A stretch of DNA of 50,444 bases from the NCBI RefSeq assembly GCF_002259415.1, contig NZ_NPFY01000030.1, positions 1 through 50,444 of the forward strand, written 5' to 3'. Below the pieces are notes generated by a model. It worked only from the letters and a program-made list of their open reading frames with translations, made no database searches and was not told the DNA's origin. The first letter of the stretch is position 1; each line of letters starts with the position of its first letter. A program made the translations under genes and the position numbers. The DNA is from Rhodococcus sp. 14-2470-1b (lineage in GTDB: Bacteria > Actinomycetota > Actinomycetes > Mycobacteriales > Mycobacteriaceae). Below are positions 34,819 through 44,948 of this stretch, in pieces.

Positions 34819-36564
34819 TCAGATACCCAGGTCCGCCTCGAACGAAGCATCTTCCAGACGCTGCTTGATCGTCGTCAGGAAACGACCGGCATCCGCACCG
34901 TCGACCAGGCGGTGATCGTAGGTCAGCGGCAGGTAGACCATCGAACGAACACCGATGGACTCGTTGCCCGCGGCATCCTTCACGACGACCGGACGCTTGA
35001 CGATCGCGCCGGTACCGAGCATCGCCGCCTGCGGCGGAACCAGAATCGGCGTGTCGAACAACGCGCCCTGGCTACCGATGTTGGTGATGGTGAACGTGCC
35101 GCCGGAGAGCTCGTCGGGCTTGAGGCCACCGGAGCGTGCACGCGAGGCGATGTCGGCGATGGCGCGAGCCAGACCGGCGAGCGACAGGTCACCCGCGTTG
35201 TGGATGACGGGGGAGAGCAGACCCTGCTCGGTGTCCACGGCAATGCCGAGGTGGACATCGGCGTGGTAGGTGATCTCCTTCTTGTCCTCGTCGATGCTGG
35301 CGTTGACGTTCGGGTGCGCCTTGAGCGCCTCGACGACCGCCTTCGCGAAGAACGGCAGGTAGGTCAGGTTGACGCCTTCGTTCTTGGAAAACGTCGACTT
35401 GGCCTTGGTACGCAGCGCAGCGATCGTCGTGACATCGACCTCGAACGTCTGCGTGAGCTGAGCCGTGGTCTGCAGCGACTCACGAGTCTTCTTCGCCGTG
35501 ATCTGACGGATGCGATTGATCTTCTGAGTCGTACCGCGAAGGTGAGCGAGCTCGGGGCGAACGCCTGCGGTAGCCGGAGCCGCCGGAGCGGACGCGGCAG
35601 CGGGAGCCGCGGCCGGCGCCTCGGCCTGAGCGGGAGCCTTCTTCGCTTCCGCTGCGGCGAGCACGTCCTGCTTGCGGATACGTCCACCGACACCGGTGCC
35701 CTTGATCTCGGAGAGATCGACATCGTTGTCCGCGGCGAGCTTGCGCACGAGAGGAGTGACGTAGGGAGTCGCGTCACCGGACGGTGCGGACTCCTGCTTC
35801 TTCGGAGCTTCCTGCTTGGGTGCTTCCTTGGGTGCTTCCTTGGGTGCTTCCTGCTTGGGTGCTTCCTCGACCGGCTCGGGCTTCTTCTCGGGCTCGGGCT
35901 TCTTCTCCGGCTCCGGGGCCTTGTCGGGCTCGGGGGCCTTCTCCGCCGGTGCACCGGAACCGATCACCGCGAGCTGACCACCGATCTCGACGGTGTCGTC
36001 TTCCTCGGCGTTGATCTCGAGCAGCGTGCCTGCGACGGGGGACGGAATCTCGGTGTCGACCTTGTCGGTGGAGACCTCGAGGAGTGGCTCGTCGACCGCG
36101 ACCTCGTCGCCGACTGCCTTCAGCCACCGCGTGACGGTTCCCTCGGTCACGGACTCGCCCAGCTCGGGCATCTTCACCGGGGTGCCGGATCCGCTCGACT
36201 CGGACTTCGCCGCGGGAGCAGCGTCCTCTGCCGGTGCCTCTTCCTCGGCCTGGGGCTCGGGCTCGGCGGCCGGTGTGGGCTCTTCCTCGGCGGCCTCGGG
36301 CTCTGCAGCGGGCGCGGACTCTTCGCCTGCGTCGCCGATCTGCGCGAGCTCGCCACCGATCTCGACGGTGTCGTCTTCCTGAGCCACGATCTTCGTCAGA
36401 ACGCCAGCAGCGGGGGACGGGATTTCGGTATCGACTTTGTCTGTCGATACTTCGAGCAACGGTTCGTCGACCTCGACGGTGTCGCCCTCCTGCTTGAGCC
36501 ACCTCGTGACAGTTCCCTCGGTGACGCTCTCACCAAGAGCTGGCATCTGGACGGAGAAGGCCAT
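34819..36564 (-). CDS. sucB: 2-oxoacid dehydrogenase E2 (dihydrolipoamide acyltransferase)
   Basis: A 581-residue acyltransferase with two N-terminal lipoyl domains. Each contains [12 protein letters not shown], giving lipoylated Lys43 and Lys168. Ala/Pro/Glu-rich linkers follow (80-128, and 205-275 with repeats such as [15 protein letters not shown]), then a peripheral-subunit-binding domain ([20 protein letters not shown]) and the catalytic domain ending [13 protein letters not shown] with His551 and Asp555. It serves the pyruvate dehydrogenase and possibly 2-oxoglutarate dehydrogenase complexes; the M. tuberculosis counterpart is DlaT, so the symbol could equally be dlaT. Ribosome site GAGGAG precedes the ATG. 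Confidence 0.95.
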   Translation of the reverse strand: MAFSVQMPALGESVTEGTVTRWLKQEGDTVEVDEPLLEVSTDKVDTEIPSPAAGVLTKIVAQEDDTVEIGGELAQIGDAGEESAPAAEPEAAEEEPTPAAEPEPQAEEEAPAEDAAPAAKSESSGSGTPVKMPELGESVTEGTVTRWLKAVGDEVAVDEPLLEVSTDKVDTEIPSPVAGTLLEINAEEDDTVEIGGQLAVIGSGAPAEKAPEPDKAPEPEKKPEPEKKPEPVEEAPKQEAPKEAPKEAPKQEAPKKQESAPSGDATPYVTPLVRKLAADNDVDLSEIKGTGVGGRIRKQDVLAAAEAKKAPAQAEAPAAAPAAASAPAAPATAGVRPELAHLRGTTQKINRIRQITAKKTRESLQTTAQLTQTFEVDVTTIAALRTKAKSTFSKNEGVNLTYLPFFAKAVVEALKAHPNVNASIDEDKKEITYHADVHLGIAVDTEQGLLSPVIHNAGDLSLAGLARAIADIASRARSGGLKPDELSGGTFTITNIGSQGALFDTPILVPPQAAMLGTGAIVKRPVVVKDAAGNESIGVRSMVYLPLTYDHRLVDGADAGRFLTTIKQRLEDASFEADLGI

Positions 36565-36985
36565 GTCTGTTGACTCCTCGACAGTTGTATGCGGGTAAAT
36601 TCAGTTCCTACGACTTGTGGTCGCAGAACAGTGTGTGGAAACCAGTGCTGAAACTATTGTGCTGGCGCTGCAAGGTTCGCGGACGATACTTGCGTTAATT
36701 GCGGCGAGGTAGTCGACGGACGTCCGCGCCAGGGCGCCCGAACCGGATGTGGCGAGACGGTTGGCCGAAGACGATCGGCTGACTCCAGCTGGCACCTCTA
36801 CGCCCTTCCATCCGCGATCGGCAATCTTTCTCGACAACGAGAGAGTTGAACCCTCTACCTTCATCCTTCCATCCCTCGGCGTCGCATGTTCCCCGAGGGC
36901 TGATCTCGGACTGGCAAACTGGTGAGTAACACGAAGTGCGTGATCCGCGACGACAGATTGACGCACCGATGACAGGAGTCAAGCA
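36565..36985. other. Long intergenic region without a convincing gene
   Basis: A 421-base gap, the longest in the window, between the E2 gene (reverse) and the next forward gene. It must hold the E2 promoter and the 36986 gene promoter. Base composition is less GC-rich than around it, with runs such as AAACTATTGTG and TTAATTGCGG. Two hairpins are seen: TCTCG-ACAA-CGAGA (36829-36842) and CCCTCGG/CCGAGGG (36873-36899, 13-base loop). Reverse reading frames of 95-121 codons exist but lack good starts and show no domain. No tRNA, riboswitch or mobile element was recognised. Confidence 0.5.
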
Positions 36986-37318
36986 GTGGGCTTGTTCGAT
37001 CGTTTCTCTCGACGCGGCACTGGAGGTAGACGAGCCAAGGAGGGCTCGACCGCGCAGTACCTCGCGGACTGGACCGCGGCCAGGATCGGCGTCGAGGCGT
37101 ACGTGGAACCGAAAACGACAGTGACTCCTGTCACTGTGGTTCTGGTAGCGAACGACGGCGAGTGGACACGCCGCGCCGTCGACGAGCGCGATATCCGAAA
37201 GATCGGCCCGGACCTGAAGATTCCCGTCTACGACGTCCGCAAGACCCGCTACCCCCAGCGCATGCGTGACTACGACGCGCGGCAGAAGATCCTGCGCAAG
37301 CGAGCCGAAGGTATGTGA
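36986..37318 (+). CDS. Small conserved actinobacterial protein of unknown function
   Basis: A 110-residue protein, MGLFDRFSRRGTGGRRAKEG at the N-terminus, then HLADW-like AQYLADWTAARIGVEAYVEP and a central TVTPVTVVLVANDGEWTRRA strand, ending in a basic helix RMRDYDARQKILRKRAEGM. It has no membrane segment or catalytic motif. Relatives in Rhodococcus and Nocardia are often labelled oxidoreductase without support. GTG start with ACAGGAG nine bases upstream. Its TGA stop lies inside a long palindrome (37312-37356) shared with the convergent pepA gene. Confidence 0.75.
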   Translation: MGLFDRFSRRGTGGRRAKEGSTAQYLADWTAARIGVEAYVEPKTTVTPVTVVLVANDGEWTRRAVDERDIRKIGPDLKIPVYDVRKTRYPQRMRDYDARQKILRKRAEGM

Positions 37319-37356
37319 GTGGAAATGTAGGCCTGGCCTACATTTCCAGTCACATA
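37312..37356. repeat. Long intergenic palindrome, probable bidirectional terminator
   Basis: Two 22-base arms, beginning TATGTGAGTGGAAATG (37312-37333) and ending in TTTCCAGTCACATA (37335-37356), with one mismatch and a one-base loop. It includes the stop of the 36986 gene and ends five bases before the pepA stop, so it can act as a terminator for both. Its core GAGTGGAAATGT resembles the palindrome at 44949-44986, which suggests a repeat family and not a unique terminator. Confidence 0.85.
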
Positions 37357-37360
37357 GGAG

Positions 37361-38878
37361 CTAGCCGTTCTCGACGATGTCCTCGAGTACTGCGAACATC
37401 GTCCGCACCGGCACGCCCGTGCCGCCCTTGCCGATGTAACCGAACGGCCCACCCGTGTTGTAGGCAGGACCGGCGACGTCGATGTGCGCCCACTCGACAC
37501 CCTCGGCGACGAACTCCTTCAAGAACAGTGCTGCCGCCAACATGCCGCCCGCGCGACCGTTGGTCACGTTCGCCAGATCCGCGACCTTGGAATCCAGTTC
37601 GCGTCGAATCTCCTTCGGCAGCGGCATAGCCCAACCGTCCTCGCCGACAGCCTGCGACAGCGCTGCTACGCGATCGCGGAACGCGTCGGTACCCATGACG
37701 CCAGGCGTGCGGTTGCCGAGCGCGACGACCTGCGCGCCGGTCAGCGTCGCCGTGTCGATCAGGTAGTCCGGGTCGTCCTCGCAGGCACGCACGATGGCGT
37801 CGGCCAGAACGAGGCGGCCTTCGGCATCGGTGTTGATGACCTCGACGGTGATTCCGCCGTACTGGGTCAACACGTCACCGGGACGCTGCGCGGTCCCGGA
37901 CGGCATGTTCTCCGCCATCGGAACGGTAGCGACGACGTCGAGCGCGAGACCGACTTTGGCGGCGAGGATGACCGTCGCGATGACGGCGGCGGCGCCGGCC
38001 ATGTCGGACGTCATGTTCTCCATGCCCGCGGCAGGCTTGATGGAGATGCCGCCGGTGTCGAACGTGATGCCCTTGCCGACGAGCGCGACCTTCTTCGACT
38101 TCCGCTTGCCTCCCGAATGGCTCAGCCGGACAAGCCGTGGCAGCCTCGACGAGCCTTTGCCGACGCCGTGGATGCCGCCGTACCCACCCTTTTCCAGCGC
38201 TTTGTCGTCGAGAATCTGGACACTCAGACCCGCTGCGGTGCCCAGTTCCTTGGCGCGCGCCGCGAACTCCTCGGGATAGAGGTGGCTCGGGGGAGTGTTG
38301 ACGAAGTCACGCGCGAGCGCGACGGACTCGGCGATGGCCAGTGACCGCGCCAGCTCCGACTTCGGCTCACGCGCACGAGGATTCGCTACGAGGAGTTCGA
38401 CCCGAGCGACCGGGCCGGCGTCCGGACCCGGCGCGGAGAGTGCGGACTTGAACTCGGTGAACGTGTACGCGCCGAGGAAGAAACCCTCGGCGGTCGCACC
38501 GAGATCGAGCGAGGACAGAGTGGTGGCAACGGTTCCCGTGCCGCTCAGTGCGCGAGCCGCGGTGCCGGCCGATCGCCGGATGCGCTCGTCGTCGATGTCC
38601 GCCGACGCGCCGAGGCCCACACCGAGCACACTGGACACGCCCAGTGCGGAGGGCGCGGGAATGCGCGTGAGTTCGTCCGCCTTGCCGGTTGCGCCGACGC
38701 TGTCGAACGAGTCGAACAACGTCGTCGCCACGGCGTCGTCGAAGACGTCCTCGTCGGTGTGCAGTTCCAGCCCTTCGTCACTCGTACTCAGGGCGACGAC
38801 CAGTACGTCGACGTTCTTGCCGATTCGGCCGGCCAGCGCCAGCTCGGGTCCGAGGGTGCGGGATGAAGTCGAGGGCAC
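37361..38878 (-). CDS. pepA: Leucyl aminopeptidase (M17)
   Basis: A 505-residue cytosolic M17 aminopeptidase that needs two metal ions. The N-terminal macro-type domain covers about 1-170. The catalytic domain has [20 protein letters not shown] (metal Asp and Lys), [12 protein letters not shown], and the family signature [13 protein letters not shown], then [14 protein letters not shown]. It frees N-terminal residues from peptides, possibly including Cys-Gly in thiol turnover. The GTG at 38878, with AGGAG seven bases upstream, fits better than any start farther upstream. It is divergent from gcvT (108 bases) and convergent with the small protein gene. The M. tuberculosis counterpart is named pepB (Rv2213). 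Confidence 0.96.
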   Translation of the reverse strand: MPSTSSRTLGPELALAGRIGKNVDVLVVALSTSDEGLELHTDEDVFDDAVATTLFDSFDSVGATGKADELTRIPAPSALGVSSVLGVGLGASADIDDERIRRSAGTAARALSGTGTVATTLSSLDLGATAEGFFLGAYTFTEFKSALSAPGPDAGPVARVELLVANPRAREPKSELARSLAIAESVALARDFVNTPPSHLYPEEFAARAKELGTAAGLSVQILDDKALEKGGYGGIHGVGKGSSRLPRLVRLSHSGGKRKSKKVALVGKGITFDTGGISIKPAAGMENMTSDMAGAAAVIATVILAAKVGLALDVVATVPMAENMPSGTAQRPGDVLTQYGGITVEVINTDAEGRLVLADAIVRACEDDPDYLIDTATLTGAQVVALGNRTPGVMGTDAFRDRVAALSQAVGEDGWAMPLPKEIRRELDSKVADLANVTNGRAGGMLAAALFLKEFVAEGVEWAHIDVAGPAYNTGGPFGYIGKGGTGVPVRTMFAVLEDIVENG

Positions 38879-38986
38879 GTGGCAGCTCCTACAAAGGGAT
38901 CGATTGTGTCGGTCGGCTTCGATCGTAGTGATCGCCGCGGTGACGATCACCGCCGCGAGGGCTGTTGTCCGCTAGCGTTGGCGACC

Positions 38987-40087
38987 ATGAGTGAAGCCGA
39001 GCTCGTCAGAGGTCCCGCGCACACCGTTCACGTAGAACTCGGTGCCACGTTCGCGCCGTTCGGCGGATGGGAGATGCCGGTGTCCTACTCCGGTGTCGTC
39101 GCCGAGCACAAAGCAGTTCGAGAATCCGTCGGCGTCTTCGACGTCAGTCACCTCGGTAAGGCTGTCGTCAGCGGACCGGGTGCAGCGCAATTCGTCGACG
39201 CGACGTTGACCAACGATCTCGGCCGCATCCGGCCAGGCAAAGCCCAGTACACGTTGTGCTGCACCGAGTCCGGCGGCGTCGTCGACGACCTCATCGCCTA
39301 CCACGTGAGCGACGAGGAGGTGTTCCTCGTCCCTAACGCGGCCAACACCGCAGCGGTCGTCGCGGCACTGGCGACACAGGCGCCCGCCGGTGTCACCGTC
39401 GCCGATCGGCATCGAGACTTCGGAGTGCTCGCCGTGCAGGGACCGGAATCGCGTGCGGTCGTGGAGAGCCTGGGCCTTCCGGCGGACATGGAGTACATGG
39501 CGTTCGCGGACGCGACGTGGCGAGGAGCACCGGTGCGAGTGTGCCGCACCGGTTACACCGGAGAACACGGGTACGAACTCATCCCGGCGTGGTCCGACAC
39601 AGAAGCCCTCCTACGGGCGCTGGTCGACCAGGTCCGAGGCGTCGGCGGGCAGGTCGCCGGGCTCGGTGCCCGAGACACCTTGCGCACCGAAATGGGTTAC
39701 CCGCTGCACGGCCACGAACTGTCACTGGACATATCGCCGCTGCAGGCCCGATGCGGGTGGGCAGTCGGATGGAAGAAGGAACAGTTCTGGGGCAAGGACG
39801 CCCTCGTCGCGGAAAAGACTGCCGGTCCCGCGCGTGTGCTGCGCGGGGTCAAAGCACTCGATCGCGGTGTCCTTCGTCCTGGACTCACCGTCACGCACGA
39901 CGGCAAGTCGATCGGAACCACCACGTCCGGCACGTTCTCACCCTCGCTCGGAGTCGGAATCGCACTAGCATTGCTGGATTCGAGCGCCGAGGTGACGCCA
40001 GGGGACACCGTCGAGGTCGACGTCCGTGGCCGCGCCTTGGCGTGCGAGATAGTCGCTCCGCCGTTCGTCTCCGTCAACACCAAGTGA
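38987..40087 (+). CDS. gcvT: Glycine cleavage system T protein (aminomethyltransferase)
   Basis: A 366-residue GcvT that moves the methylene group from lipoyl-bound aminomethyl on H protein to tetrahydrofolate. Family features: [83 protein letters not shown] and the C-terminal [18 protein letters not shown]. No gcvH or gcvP is in the window, as in mycobacteria, where gcvT is also alone beside ilvE. TAGCGT (38973-38978) lies eight bases before the ATG. An inverted repeat GTGATCG/CGATCAC (38928-38950) sits between it and pepA. Confidence 0.96.
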   Translation: MSEAELVRGPAHTVHVELGATFAPFGGWEMPVSYSGVVAEHKAVRESVGVFDVSHLGKAVVSGPGAAQFVDATLTNDLGRIRPGKAQYTLCCTESGGVVDDLIAYHVSDEEVFLVPNAANTAAVVAALATQAPAGVTVADRHRDFGVLAVQGPESRAVVESLGLPADMEYMAFADATWRGAPVRVCRTGYTGEHGYELIPAWSDTEALLRALVDQVRGVGGQVAGLGARDTLRTEMGYPLHGHELSLDISPLQARCGWAVGWKKEQFWGKDALVAEKTAGPARVLRGVKALDRGVLRPGLTVTHDGKSIGTTTSGTFSPSLGVGIALALLDSSAEVTPGDTVEVDVRGRALACEIVAPPFVSVNTK

Positions 40088-40121
40088 ATACCTGGCTGCG
40101 CGGAGGATTAAGATTCCTCAC

Positions 40122-41225
40122 ATGACAGGCACTCCCGAATTCACCCGCGTGCAGCATCCCTCTCCGGCTCCGTCGGAAGCCAGAGAAGCAGTACTGGCCG
40201 CGCCCGGGTTCGGGAAGTTCTTCACAGACCACATGGCGATCATCGACTACACCGCCGAGAAGGGCTGGTACGAGCCGACGATCGCGCCGTACGGTCCCAT
40301 CGAGCTCGACCCGGCCGCGATGGTTCTCCATTACGGCCAGGCCATCTTCGAAGGCCTGAAAGTGTACCGCCAGCCGAGTGGTGAGTTCGCGTCGTTCCGC
40401 GTGCTGTCCAACGCGGAGCGTTTCCGTACGTCGGCGAAGCGGCTCGCGATGCCGGAACTGCCCGACGAACTGTTCCTCGGATCGATCGAGCAACTGCTCG
40501 CCGTGGACCACGAGTGGGTTCCCGAGGCCGGCGGCGAAGACGCTCTGTACCTGCGTCCGTACATGTTCTCCACCGAGGCAGGCCTCGGAGTCCGGCCGGC
40601 GGACGACTACCGCTACATGCTCATCGCATCACCCGCAGGCGCGTACTTCCCACGCGGTGTCAAGCCCGTCAAGGTGTGGCTCTCGACCGAGTACGTCCGT
40701 GCCGCCCCCGGAGGCACCGGCGCGGCCAAGTTCGCGGGCAACTACGCCGCGTCGCTCCTCGCGCAGGCCCAGGCCAGCGACGAAGGCTGCGATCAGGTGG
40801 TCTGGCTCGACGCCATCGAGCGACGCTACGTCGAAGAAATGGGCGGAATGAACCTGTTCTTCGTCTTCGGCTCCGGTTCCGACGCCCGGCTCGTCACCCC
40901 GTCCCTCTCGGGCTCGCTTCTGCCGGGCATCACGCGCGACTCTCTGCTGACGCTCGCAACAGACTCCGGCATCCCCGTCGAGGAACGTCGGATCTCCACC
41001 GAGGAATGGCGCAAGGGTGCCGAATCGGGCGAGATCACCGAGGTCTTCGCATGCGGAACCGCCGCCGTCATCACCCCGGTCGGAACCGTGAAGTCCGCCG
41101 AGGGCGAATTCGTCATCGCCGACGGCGAGCCAGGTGAAGTGACCCTCGCGCTGCGAGACACCCTGACCGGCATTCAGCGTGGCACATTCGCGGACACGCA
41201 CGGTTGGATGACCAAGCTCGGCTGA
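40122..41225 (+). CDS. ilvE: Branched-chain amino acid aminotransferase
   Basis: A 367-residue class IV PLP aminotransferase that makes and breaks down leucine, isoleucine and valine using glutamate. The PLP Lys203 sits in [16 protein letters not shown]. Also seen are [14 protein letters not shown], the [20 protein letters not shown] region and the cofactor-binding [21 protein letters not shown] (40109-40114) lies seven bases before the ATG, so the mRNA is probably leaderless even though gcvT ends only 34 bases upstream. The end is marked by a terminator shared with convergent cobS. Confidence 0.96.
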   Translation: MTGTPEFTRVQHPSPAPSEAREAVLAAPGFGKFFTDHMAIIDYTAEKGWYEPTIAPYGPIELDPAAMVLHYGQAIFEGLKVYRQPSGEFASFRVLSNAERFRTSAKRLAMPELPDELFLGSIEQLLAVDHEWVPEAGGEDALYLRPYMFSTEAGLGVRPADDYRYMLIASPAGAYFPRGVKPVKVWLSTEYVRAAPGGTGAAKFAGNYAASLLAQAQASDEGCDQVVWLDAIERRYVEEMGGMNLFFVFGSGSDARLVTPSLSGSLLPGITRDSLLTLATDSGIPVEERRISTEEWRKGAESGEITEVFACGTAAVITPVGTVKSAEGEFVIADGEPGEVTLALRDTLTGIQRGTFADTHGWMTKLG

Positions 41226-41230
41226 CCAGA

Positions 41231-41269
41231 TCTGCCTTCCGCGGATCGTCCGATCAGGCGGAAGGCAGA
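41231..41269. terminator. Shared terminator between ilvE and cobS
   Basis: A perfect 12-base-pair stem, TCTGCCTTCCGC (41231-41242) and GCGGAAGGCAGA (41258-41269), with a 15-base loop. The right arm codes for the last residues of CobS (stop at 41254-41256), so it lies within coding sequence on one side and follows the ilvE stop by five bases on the other. It should work in both directions. Confidence 0.75.
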
Positions 41270-42018
41270 CCCGCCAGCAACCCCACCACGACGATCGTCG
41301 TCGTCATCTCCACAGCTGCGCCCAGAACGTCTCCGCTGACACCGCCGAACCGTCGGACACAGTGTCGAACGCCCAGTGCGGCCGCGCCCAACGCGGCAAC
41401 GAGTACCACCGGGCCCTGCCACCACCGACCGTCGACGGCGAGAGCCGATGCTGCAACAGACAGTACCGCCCACGTGGACACCACGACGCGAGACTGCGAA
41501 TCCGCAACCAATGCACCGAAACCGGTGTCCGACGCGGGCCGGACGCCGCGTCGGCACGCGAGAACGACGGCGACGCGCCCGGTAGCGACAGCGACGACGG
41601 CAGACCACCACTGATCGGCCGAGGCGAGAGCGCCGAACCCGGCGGCCTGAACGAGCATCACCAACCCGACGGCCGCGACGCCGAACGGACCTGCGCTTCC
41701 GGACCGCATCACTTCACGGGCGCGCTCGGGTGGCCCGTAGCACCCCAATCCGTCAGCCGTGTCCGCCAGCCCGTCGATGTGCATACCTCGGGTCAGCAAC
41801 GCGAGCGCAGCGACGCTCAACGCCCCGGCCAGGACGGCAGGCAGAGACGCGGCAACCACGCCGATCCACAGAACGGCCGCCGCCGATACGCCGAGCCCGA
41901 CCCCCACCAGTGGCGTCCACCCGATCGCCGCACGGGCTTCGTCGCGACCGACCGTCTCCGGGCCGCGCACCGGCACAACCGTCAACCACGACAGTGCCAA
42001 ACGCGGTCCGACGAGCAT
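41254..42018 (-). CDS. cobS: Adenosylcobinamide-GDP ribazoletransferase (cobalamin synthase)
   Basis: A 254-residue membrane enzyme that joins GDP-cobinamide with alpha-ribazole (phosphate) to give the cobalamin tail. Typical features are LALSWLTVVPV at the N-terminus, ARAAIGWTPLVGVGLGVSAA, the acidic active-site segment TRGMHIDGLADTADGLG followed by RAREVMRSGSAGPFGVAAVG, and a C-terminal GVSGDVLGAAVEMTTTIVVV. It has about six membrane helices. The start overlaps the cobT stop by one base (TAATG), so the two are translationally coupled. Confidence 0.95.
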   Translation of the reverse strand: MLVGPRLALSWLTVVPVRGPETVGRDEARAAIGWTPLVGVGLGVSAAAVLWIGVVAASLPAVLAGALSVAALALLTRGMHIDGLADTADGLGCYGPPERAREVMRSGSAGPFGVAAVGLVMLVQAAGFGALASADQWWSAVVAVATGRVAVVLACRRGVRPASDTGFGALVADSQSRVVVSTWAVLSVAASALAVDGRWWQGPVVLVAALGAAALGVRHCVRRFGGVSGDVLGAAVEMTTTIVVVGLLAGLPSA

Positions 42019-43130
42019 TACGTGGTGGTCTCGGTGCTGACCCCCGCTGCAGCGAACGTCGACATCTCACCGAGAGTGGCCACCGCCGCGTGCACCACAT
42101 TGAGTGCAACGAGTGCACCCGAGCCTTCGCCGAGACGCATGTCGAGCTCCAGAACAGGCTCGATCCGCAAGTGACGCAGCGCAATCGAGTGAGCAGGTTC
42201 GGTCGAGCGATGGCCGGCGATCCACCATTCACGCCCGCCGCGAGCCGACTCCTCCGCCACCAATGCTGCCGCGGTCACGACGAGACCGTCGAGGATCACC
42301 GGGGTACGACGGTGCGCTGCCTGCGCGAGAAAGCCCGCCATGGCCGCGATGTCGGCGCCGCCGGCGACTCGAAGCAATGCCACCGGATCCTTCACGACCG
42401 GCCGTGCTCGACGCATCGCGTCACGGATCGCTCCGGTCTTCCTGATCCAGCCCGCGTCGTCGATCCCGGTACCTCGTCCGACTGCGGCGACGGGTTCGGT
42501 GTCGGTGAGTGCAGCGATCAACGTTGTTGCGGGAGTGGTGTTTCCGATTCCCATGTCGCCCGCGATCAGTAGATCGGCACCGCCGTCGACCTCCTCGTCC
42601 GCGAGGGCGCGGCCCGCATCGATCGCGGCGAGAACCTCGTCCGAGGTCAGGGCGTCTTCTCGATCGATGGATCCGCTGGAACGACGAACCTTGTACGTGC
42701 TCACCGCAGGATCCGTATCGGTGGCGACCGAGATGTCGACGACCCGCACCGACGCCCCGGCGACCCCCGCGAGCGCATTCACCGCGGCGCCGCCGGCAGT
42801 GAAGTTGGCGACCATCTGCGCGGTGACCTCTGTCGGGTACGCCGACACCCCGTGAGTAGCCACGCCGTGATCACCCGCGAACACCACCACTCGTGGCCTG
42901 ACGATCGGCGACGGAGGGCATCGGTCCTGGCAGGCGGACACCCACTCGCCGAGCTCCTCGAGCCGCCCGAGGCTGCCCACGGGCTTGGTCAGCGATCGCT
43001 GCAGCTCCGAAGCCTGCACTCGCGACTCCGCCGACGGAGGTGCCACGGGACGCAGGGGCGTCGAGAAGTCCTCGGACTCCGAAGGGGCTGTCACAGGCGA
43101 CCTTTCATCGAAAATCGGAACCGCTGTCAT
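42018..43130 (-). CDS. cobT: Nicotinate-nucleotide-dimethylbenzimidazole phosphoribosyltransferase
   Basis: A 370-residue CobT that makes alpha-ribazole phosphate from 5,6-dimethylbenzimidazole and nicotinate mononucleotide. Features: [60 protein letters not shown] (residues about 185-204), [20 protein letters not shown], and near the C-terminus the catalytic-Glu region [18 protein letters not shown]. Length is slightly above the usual 350 because of an N-terminal extension. The first codons overlap the end of cobU/P by 26 bases. Confidence 0.96.
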   Translation of the reverse strand: MTAVPIFDERSPVTAPSESEDFSTPLRPVAPPSAESRVQASELQRSLTKPVGSLGRLEELGEWVSACQDRCPPSPIVRPRVVVFAGDHGVATHGVSAYPTEVTAQMVANFTAGGAAVNALAGVAGASVRVVDISVATDTDPAVSTYKVRRSSGSIDREDALTSDEVLAAIDAGRALADEEVDGGADLLIAGDMGIGNTTPATTLIAALTDTEPVAAVGRGTGIDDAGWIRKTGAIRDAMRRARPVVKDPVALLRVAGGADIAAMAGFLAQAAHRRTPVILDGLVVTAAALVAEESARGGREWWIAGHRSTEPAHSIALRHLRIEPVLELDMRLGEGSGALVALNVVHAAVATLGEMSTFAAAGVSTETTT

Positions 43131-43683
43131 CGTCGGTCTTCGGGTTGTCGGACTTCAGTGGCAGCGGGAGGCCGGCGACGACGAGAACGACCGTCTCGCA
43201 CGTGGCGGCCAGTCGGGAATTGAGGGTACCCATCTCGTCCTGGAACAGCCTGCCCGAGCGAGTCGCGGGAACCACGCCCCACCCCACCTCGGGACTGACG
43301 AGAACCAGATCGCCCCGGTACTGCTGCACGGCCGCACACAGTGCGTCGGTGGCTGGGGCGACGGTTCCTCGCGGCAGATCCCAGGCATCGGCGTCGTCGA
43401 GGGCGCTGGTCAACCAGGTGCCGAGATCGTCGACGATCGTCGTACCCGGATGTGCTTCGTGCAGAGTCACCGCAAGCCCGTCCGACGATTCCACGGTGGA
43501 CCACTCCGACGGACGACGCGCGCGGTGCGCGTCCAGACGAGCATTCCAATCGGCGTCGCCGACGATGCGGCGTCCCGTCGCGACATATCGAACAACAGGC
43601 GCCTCGGCGGCAAGAGCTTCCGCGTACGCAGACTTACCCGACCGCGTACCCCCAAGGACAAGCGTGCGCCGCACGATACTCAC
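43105..43683 (-). CDS. cobU: Bifunctional adenosylcobinamide kinase / GTP:adenosylcobinamide-phosphate guanylyltransferase
   Basis: A 192-residue CobU/CobP. The Walker A loop GGTRSGKS is at residues 11-18, then [20 protein letters not shown] with the H-R-x-x-R-P type segment [16 protein letters not shown] (guanylylated His region), VDDLGTWLT, and the closing [20 protein letters not shown]. It phosphorylates adenosylcobinamide and adds GMP before CobS acts. It heads the cobU/P-cobT-cobS run, which has 26-base and 1-base overlaps. From position and size it could also be called cobP. No cobalamin riboswitch precedes it; the DUF3043 gene is 15 bases upstream on the same strand. Confidence 0.95.
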   Translation of the reverse strand: MSIVRRTLVLGGTRSGKSAYAEALAAEAPVVRYVATGRRIVGDADWNARLDAHRARRPSEWSTVESSDGLAVTLHEAHPGTTIVDDLGTWLTSALDDADAWDLPRGTVAPATDALCAAVQQYRGDLVLVSPEVGWGVVPATRSGRLFQDEMGTLNSRLAATCETVVLVVAGLPLPLKSDNPKTDDDSGSDFR

Positions 43684-43697
43684 GTGGGCCGCAGCGG

Positions 43698-44348
43698 TCA
43701 GACTGCTGCGCCGCGCTCGACGCGTGGCTTCGGCGCGCGCATCTTGCGCAACTGCGACGCGCGGACGAATGCGTACCAGCCGAGGCGGAAGCCACCGTCG
43801 GTGGTGTCCGGGAAACGCTCACGCACCCGATTGTTGATCTGACGGCCGATGAAGATGCCCTCGATCACCATGAACAGCATCATCACGAACATCGCGAGAG
43901 TCACGAACGCCTGAACGGCCGGACTGAGGAACAACGCGAAGATCAGGAGCAACGCCAACGGCATGAACAAGCCGACGAGGTTGCGTCGTGCATCCACCAG
44001 ATCGCGCGCAAAGGCCCGAACCGGACCCTTGTCGCGGGGGAGCAGGTACTTGTCCTCACCGGCCAGCATCCGTTCACGACGCTCAGCAGAGGCAGCGCGC
44101 CGCTCGGCCGCGGCTTTCTTCCGGTCGTCCTTGGAGCCCCGGTTCGCCTTCCTGCGCTCGCGGGCTTCCTTGCTCGTCATCGGCGGTGGGGCGACCGGAC
44201 CGCGGCGCCGCGCCTCGGCTTCCCGACGCTTCGGCGTCGGCCGACCCTTGCCGACGGCAGGAGCCGTCTGGTCCGTGGCGGGGGACTCGACGGACTTCGA
44301 ATCGTCCCCGTCCGAATTGTCAGAGTTTCCGCGGCGTAGCAACTTCAC
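43698..44348 (-). CDS. DUF3043 membrane protein
   Basis: A 216-residue protein with a long basic N-terminus rich in Arg, Lys and Ala (SKEARERRKANRGSKDDRKK and AAERRAASAERRERMLAGED), then two membrane helices (about 124-166: LFMPLALLLIFALFLSPAVQ and FVTLAMFVMMLFMVIEGIFI) and a C-terminal segment GGFRLGWYAFVRASQLRKMR. This layout fits actinobacterial DUF3043, of unknown function. GTG 44348 follows TAACCT (44360-44355) after six bases, and GGGAGG is too close to serve as a normal ribosome site. It is probably transcribed with the cobalamin genes but need not be related. Confidence 0.88.
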   Translation of the reverse strand: MKLLRRGNSDNSDGDDSKSVESPATDQTAPAVGKGRPTPKRREAEARRRGPVAPPPMTSKEARERRKANRGSKDDRKKAAAERRAASAERRERMLAGEDKYLLPRDKGPVRAFARDLVDARRNLVGLFMPLALLLIFALFLSPAVQAFVTLAMFVMMLFMVIEGIFIGRQINNRVRERFPDTTDGGFRLGWYAFVRASQLRKMRAPKPRVERGAAV

Positions 44349-44523
44349 CCTCCCAGGTTATGGGATGACGACGAAGTCCTGAACACCGGCCGCGTCGCAC
44401 ACGTCCGAAGTCCGGGGTTCCACGCTCGAATCGGTCTTCGACGCCCGTGGCTCGTGAGGAATAAGCGGGAGCAGAGTACGGTTGAGGCGTTCACGGGTTT
44501 GGTACGACTGACAGGGAGAGCCC

Positions 44524-44874
44524 ATGACCGTCTCGAACGAGACCATCACGCACAAGGTCACGATGACAGAAGCCGCGTCGTCGAAGGCCAAGGCGTTGCT
44601 GGATCAAGAAGGCCGCGACGACCTCGCACTGCGCATTGCTGTGCAGCCCGGTGGTTGCGCAGGTCTGCGCTATCAGCTCTTCTTCGACGATCGAAGCCTC
44701 GACGGCGACCTCGCGGTCGACTTCAACGGCGTCACGCTCGCCGTGGACCGGATGAGTGCTCCGTACGTCGAAGGTGCGTCCATCGATTTCGTGGACACCA
44801 TCGAGAAGCAGGGCTTCACGATCGACAACCCGAATGCCACAGGCTCGTGCGCCTGCGGTGATTCGTTCAACTGA
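44524..44874 (+). CDS. A-type iron-sulfur carrier (HesB/IscA/ErpA family)
   Basis: A 116-residue HesB-type protein that binds and delivers Fe-S clusters. The three conserved cysteines are Cys45 (PGGCAGLRY) and Cys109, Cys111 (SCACGDSF). The end is typical of ErpA-like proteins. AGGGAG lies nine bases before the ATG, and TACGGT at 44476-44481 may be a -10 giving a 35-40-base leader. In mycobacteria the same gene (Rv2204c) is near asnB and ctaC. LipA and other Fe-S proteins are possible recipients. It is divergent from the DUF3043 gene and followed by a strong terminator. Confidence 0.93.
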   Translation: MTVSNETITHKVTMTEAASSKAKALLDQEGRDDLALRIAVQPGGCAGLRYQLFFDDRSLDGDLAVDFNGVTLAVDRMSAPYVEGASIDFVDTIEKQGFTIDNPNATGSCACGDSFN

Positions 44875-44887
44875 GTTTTCAGCACAA

Positions 44888-44925
44888 CCTCTGACCGGTA
44901 CTCGCTCGCGGGTACCGGTCAGAGG
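44888..44925 (+). terminator. Terminator after the HesB gene
   Basis: A perfect 14-base-pair stem, CCTCTGACCGGTAC (44888-44901) and GTACCGGTCAGAGG (44912-44925), with a ten-base loop and TCTGTT next. It begins 14 bases after the stop codon. Confidence 0.85.
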
Positions 44926-44948
44926 TCTGTTCACACCCAACCGCTGGA

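Noticed and set aside
36841..36900. Possible tRNA on the reverse strand (GGGTTCAACTC looked like a T-loop)
   Set aside because: No acceptor stem, D-arm, anticodon arm or CCA end can be fitted around it; the arms instead form simple hairpins.
36915..36935. A string resembling a 16S rRNA segment (ACTGGTGAGTAACACG)
   Set aside because: Only about 16 bases match the well-known GGTGAGTAACACG signature; nothing before or after resembles rRNA, so it is chance or a tiny remnant.
44358..44591. A 77-codon reverse frame between DUF3043 and HesB genes
   Set aside because: It overlaps the HesB start and promoter on the other strand, has no ribosome site and no recognisable feature.
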